Assembly (NCBI GenBank): GCA_965226865.1
Contig: CBDDEH010000004.1
Location: 1,116,001 to 1,180,000 of the forward strand
Origin: CBDDEH01 sp965226865
GTDB taxonomy: Bacteria > Chloroflexota > Dehalococcoidia > Lucifugimonadales > JAGWBF01
Direction of reading: 5' to 3'
Length of the DNA stretch: 64,000 bases
Below are positions 61,207 through 64,000 of this stretch, piece after piece. Position 1 is the first letter of the stretch. Each line of letters begins with the position of its first letter. Made by a program: the position numbers and the translations under genes. Below the pieces are notes generated by a model, which had not been told where the DNA came from, did no database searches, and saw nothing but the letters and a program-made list of their open reading frames with translations.

Positions 61207-61237
61207 GGTCGTTCAACCCGACGTTTGGTTTACAACA

Positions 61238-61270
61238 AATATACTCAGGGAAAATTAAGAACACATTAAC
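61238..61270 (-). promoter_or_regulatory. putative autoregulatory box and -10 for the response-regulator operon
   Basis: On the minus strand: GTTAAT (61270-61265), a 5-bp gap, CTTAAT (61259-61254), exactly 10 bp, then TATATT (61243-61238), 31 bp before the ATG. The geometry is identical to 59088-59131 and 56614-56655, although the flanking sequence differs. Confidence 0.6.
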
Positions 61271-61316
61271 GCCCAACCGGGCGGCCGCCGATCAGCGCTC
61301 CGGGACTCCGCTGGTG

Positions 61317-62048
61317 CTACCCCCGACCAAGATAGAGTTGGTCCACAGGCATAACGACGGACTCGAGCATATTGACGTTGGCCGGCAGCGCAGCCATCGT
61401 GACCGCCACCTTGGCGATATCGTCGGTCGTCATCATAGGTTCTTGGTCCTTGGGGACATCGCTGCCCACCCTTTGCTCTGTGGCCACATTGCCAGGATGA
61501 AGACAACTTGCGGCCACACCGTACTCCCGGCCCTCCAAAGCGGTCGACTTGGTGAGCCCAACCAGACCGTGCTTGGTAGTAGCGTAGGGCGCAGAATTCA
61601 TTCTCGGCATTTGAGCGGAGATACTCCCGATGTTGATTATCCGACCGGCTCGCTGCCGCTTCATGATCTTCATGGCTTCCCGGCTGCAAAGGAAAACTCC
61701 TGTGAGGTTTACGCTCAGAACGTGTTGCCATGTCTCCAGGGAAAGCTCTTCCAATGGTCCACCATCGAAGACTCCCGCGTTATTAACCAGAACGTCAAGC
61801 CGCCCGTGCGTCCGTATGCACGTGTCAAACAAGGCCACAACCTGGGCTTCGTCCGTTACGTCAGTGGGCTGAACGACCACGGTGGCACCGAGGGGGCGTA
61901 GCTCAGAGGCTGTATTTTCCAACACATCCGGGTTTCTGGACGCGATGACCAAATCCGCCCCTTCACGCGCAAAGGCTCGTGCTATTCCCTTACCGATGCC
62001 AGTTCCAGCCCCGGTAATTATGGCTACCTTGCCTTCGAGTTGACCCAT
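61317..62048 (-). CDS. short-chain dehydrogenase/reductase
   Basis: Classical SDR of 243 residues from ATG 62048: TGAGTGIGKGIA (NAD(P) binding), NNAGVFDGG, catalytic Ser in INIGSISAQ, and YATTK (Tyr-X3-Lys). A basic residue after the glycine loop region (ASRNP) suggests NADPH. The substrate is unknown. An in-frame ATG five codons upstream is a possible alternative start. Confidence 0.9.
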   Translation of the reverse strand: MGQLEGKVAIITGAGTGIGKGIARAFAREGADLVIASRNPDVLENTASELRPLGATVVVQPTDVTDEAQVVALFDTCIRTHGRLDVLVNNAGVFDGGPLEELSLETWQHVLSVNLTGVFLCSREAMKIMKRQRAGRIINIGSISAQMPRMNSAPYATTKHGLVGLTKSTALEGREYGVAASCLHPGNVATEQRVGSDVPKDQEPMMTTDDIAKVAVTMAALPANVNMLESVVMPVDQLYLGRG

Positions 62049-62312
62049 GGCCCGAACCCCCATATGTGCCTGTCCAATGGCACAGCCAGTTCACAGCGTA
62101 ACGATATTATATGCGGTTAACTAGCTCACGAGTAATCGGTCGTGTACGGGATCATGTCATTGGGCGGGAAAGGGGAGCATCTAACTCGCATTTACTTGTT
62201 AACAGCGACACTTGAAAAAACCCATGCTGGCGCAAAACTCGGCGTCCCTAGTTCGAACCGCACCCGGGCCATCCCTTACTGGATAGTATCTTCACGGCTT
62301 ACAATCAGGTCT

Positions 62313-63220
62313 ATGCTCGCCGTATCCTCGATGTACCCGGATAAAGTGACTGGTTGTCCTCCTATTGTGATGATCCACGGTGCGGCAAACTCGGCCAAGG
62401 TGTGGACATATTGGCAGCGAGAGTTAGCTGCGCACGGATGGACATCTCATGCTGTTGACTTGCGCGGCCACGGCCAAAACCCCCGTTCAATCTTTCTCGT
62501 ACCACAATGGACGACTATGCGACGGACGTTCGTGAATTCACGAAACAGTTGCAACAGCCGCCCGTCATTGTCGGCTGGAGTATGGGCGGACTCATCGGGA
62601 TGATAGTGGCGTCCCAAGGACTAGGGGTAGCCTGTGTTGCTCTCGCGCCGAGCCTCCCCGCCCAGCAGTTGGATACTTCTGTGAAATTGCGGACCGGAGA
62701 ATTCGGACCCGAAGAGTATGGCATCATAGACGACGATCCAGAAAACCAGACCACGATGCCGGACTTGGATTCGGAGGAGCGCAGGCTGGCTCTAGCCTCC
62801 CTCAGCCGGGAGTCACGCCTTGATTCCCTCGTAAAAACCCGTTTTGAGGAAGTTCCAGCGATTTAGCACATCTGCGCGCTACCGTATGTTGGGGTAGTGT
62901 ACGGAACAGAGACTGTATATTGTACCCAGGTGTGGGTACGTTTGTTCTAATTCGACCTACACAGACTTTTTACGAGAGAATCACGCCTTGCTCGCGATCA
63001 GAGAAGGCAAGGCATCATTATCGAGTCCATCTCATGTCCACTTCTCATAGTAACAGGAACGGCTGATAATGCTTGGCCTAGAGAACGATACGAGGGACTC
63101 TGGCTAAACGCGGAGTTCCATGAAGTGGAGGAGGCCTCACACTGGGGACTGGTCCTAAACCGACGCTCACTGGCCACAGCGGTCCCTGAGCTACTGCAAT
63201 GGCTGGCCGCCAAAGTGTAG
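62313..63220 (+). pseudogene. decayed alpha/beta hydrolase gene
   Basis: Fragments of one alpha/beta hydrolase lie in order. From ATG 62313, one frame gives VTGCPPIVMIHGAANSAKVW and HAVDLRGHGQNP (oxyanion region). A second frame from about 62507 gives MDDYATDVREFTKQL and VIVGWSMGGLIGM (nucleophile). After two stops (62864-62866 and 62948-62950) the same frame gives CPLLIVTGTADNAWP (Asp) and EASHWGLVLNRRSLA (His), ending at TAG 63218. A frameshift near 62490 plus two stops make it non-functional. All three catalytic residues are still readable, so decay is recent or partly due to sequence errors. Confidence 0.78.
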
Positions 63221-63264
63221 GTTTTGTATTGAGCATATGAGAAGTTGAAGAGGAGCCACTAACC

Positions 63265-63660
63265 ATGGATGTGAGCGTCGGTCAGAAGGCCAACAGAGAG
63301 ATCAATGTAACCGAAGAGATGGTGAAAGCTTATGCGGAAATAACAGGGGACTATAACCCGCTGCACTTCGACCCCGAGTTCACCAGCCGGACACGTTTCG
63401 AACGGCTCATGGCCCAAGGCGGCATAACCACCGGGCTGTTGCACACTCTTGTGGCTATGGACATGCCAGGTTCCGGAACCGTGTTTGTAAACCAAAACTG
63501 GAATTTCACGAAGCCCGTGTATATCGGTGACACCATGCGTGCTGAGGCGACCGTGAAGTGGGTGCAAGAGAGCCGACCTATGGCCTCTATCGACTTCGTG
63601 ATCGAGAACCAGGACGGGGAGCAGGTCCTACAGGGCGATCAGGCTCGACCCAAAGATTAG
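63265..63660 (+). CDS. MaoC-like (R)-specific enoyl-CoA hydratase domain protein
   Basis: Single hot-dog domain of 131 residues with the hydratase-2 motif YAEITGDYNPLHFDPEF, which holds the catalytic Asp and His, followed by AQGGITTGLLHTL. Such proteins hydrate trans-2-enoyl-CoA or dehydrate 3-hydroxyacyl-CoA. GAAGAGGAG precedes the ATG. The decayed hydrolase lies just upstream and a flavoprotein downstream; neither identifies the substrate. Confidence 0.88.
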   Translation: MDVSVGQKANREINVTEEMVKAYAEITGDYNPLHFDPEFTSRTRFERLMAQGGITTGLLHTLVAMDMPGSGTVFVNQNWNFTKPVYIGDTMRAEATVKWVQESRPMASIDFVIENQDGEQVLQGDQARPKD

Positions 63661-63718
63661 ATACTGGCTGGCCGCAAATTAGAGAAGGAGTTCGGTATCG
63701 TGGCCGAGCAGAAACGAG

Positions 63719-64000
63719 ATGTCAACAGTCATGAGCAACCAAAACAACATATTCGAAGTCGCCATAATCGGTGGCGGCCCTGCTGGCATGCAGGCCGCAT
63801 TGGTACTGGCCCGTACTGGTAAGAAGATCGTCGTCCTCGACGATCCCCAGCTACCCCGTAACGCCGCCTCTCACGGGGTACATAATTTCCTAGGGCTCGA
63901 TGGGCTCCCGCCCGCCGAGATCCGGCGCGTCGCATGGGAGCAGATCGATCGCTACAACAGCGCCGAGCTGCGTCATGAACGTATCGTGGACATCCGCCGC
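63719..64000 (+). CDS. NAD(P)/FAD-dependent oxidoreductase, thioredoxin-reductase-like, N-terminal part
   Basis: The frame runs off the window end. The first 94 residues show the FAD-binding dinucleotide fold FEVAIIGGGPAGMQAALVLARTG, KIVVLDDPQLPRNAASHGVHNFL and GLDGLPPAEIRRVAWEQ. This SHG(V)HxFL context is typical of stand-alone thioredoxin-reductase-like proteins that often lack the redox CxxC; whether it is present cannot be seen here. ATG 63719 and ATG 63731 are both possible starts. Confidence 0.82.
   Translation, partial: MSTVMSNQNNIFEVAIIGGGPAGMQAALVLARTGKKIVVLDDPQLPRNAASHGVHNFLGLDGLPPAEIRRVAWEQIDRYNSAELRHERIVDIRR

Noticed and set aside
62230..62285. GTTCGAACC stretch resembling a tRNA T-loop upstream of the decayed hydrolase
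   Set aside because: The flanking bases do not form a T stem and no anticodon arm or acceptor stem can be drawn. At best it is a tRNA remnant.
63700..63722. GTG at 63700 as the start of the terminal flavoprotein gene
   Set aside because: It is in a different frame from the FAD-binding motif; ATG 63719 or 63731 is in frame.

Overview
The window looks like a chromosomal segment of a free-living member of the Chloroflexota, most likely a Dehalococcoidia/SAR202-type lineage. This is an inference from gene content, not from a marker tree. It combines coenzyme F420 biosynthesis (cofG, cofH, cofD, cofC) with two F420-type luciferase-like oxidoreductases, a split B12-dependent acyl-CoA mutase with epimerase, a fused acetyl-CoA carboxyltransferase, an RNase J/FtsK pair, many TTG and GTG starts, and lipoproteins with long Thr/Pro linkers. 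GC content is moderately high. No rRNA, intact tRNA, CRISPR array or prophage was seen.

Layout. 1-6.95 kb: the tail of an aspartic-protease-like gene, ispG, proS and a methylmalonyl-CoA-type module (large mutase subunit, acyl-CoA dehydrogenase, epimerase, B12 subunit). 7-14.3 kb: the yceD-rpmF-fabD-nusB-acpP lipid/translation operon from a near-consensus promoter, then a family 4 uracil-DNA glycosylase, RNase J and FtsK. 14.4-20.9 kb: a repeat-bearing lipoprotein, fused AccD-AccA, a cyclic-nucleotide-binding protein, an Mrp/MIP18 Fe-S assembly pair and another lipoprotein. 21-26.2 kb: uvrB, ruvA, ruvC and yebC on the minus strand, with ruvB divergent behind a promoter that carries a 15-bp perfect inverted repeat over its -10. 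26.3-36.6 kb: the F420 cluster, interrupted by a frameshifted pentapeptide-repeat/TIR gene, then a stop-interrupted lipoprotein, a second luciferase-like enzyme, an HpcH/HpaI aldolase and an enoyl-ACP reductase.

36.8-51.4 kb: argS, a methyltransferase-like gene, a lipoprotein fusing SnoaL-like and alpha/beta-hydrolase parts, a NarL-type two-component pair, recG-degV-fakA, rpmB, and rpe-argH. 51.6-54.6 kb: a frameshifted RTX-type calcium-binding protein whose upstream region has been split by an IS3-family element with a 5-bp target duplication. 54.8-61.2 kb: a minus-strand block holding an OmpR-type regulator and kinase, an ABC exporter with an Ig-like membrane protein, a PepSY protein and a secreted metallophosphoesterase carrying a 19-nt poly-G tract. 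61.3-64 kb: a short-chain dehydrogenase, a decayed alpha/beta hydrolase, a MaoC-like hydratase and the start of a thioredoxin-reductase-like flavoprotein.

The strongest unexplained signal is regulatory. Three minus-strand promoters, in front of the response regulator, the ABC exporter and the PepSY/metallophosphoesterase genes, share one geometry: two TTMAT half-sites 11 bp apart, then exactly 10 bp, then a TANANT -10. This is what an OmpR-family regulator controlling its own neighbourhood would look like. Other points worth attention are a repeated intergenic element at several loci, the poly-G tract as a possible phase switch, the TIR protein inside the F420 operon, and an Mrp and an AccD that lack expected metal-ligand cysteines.
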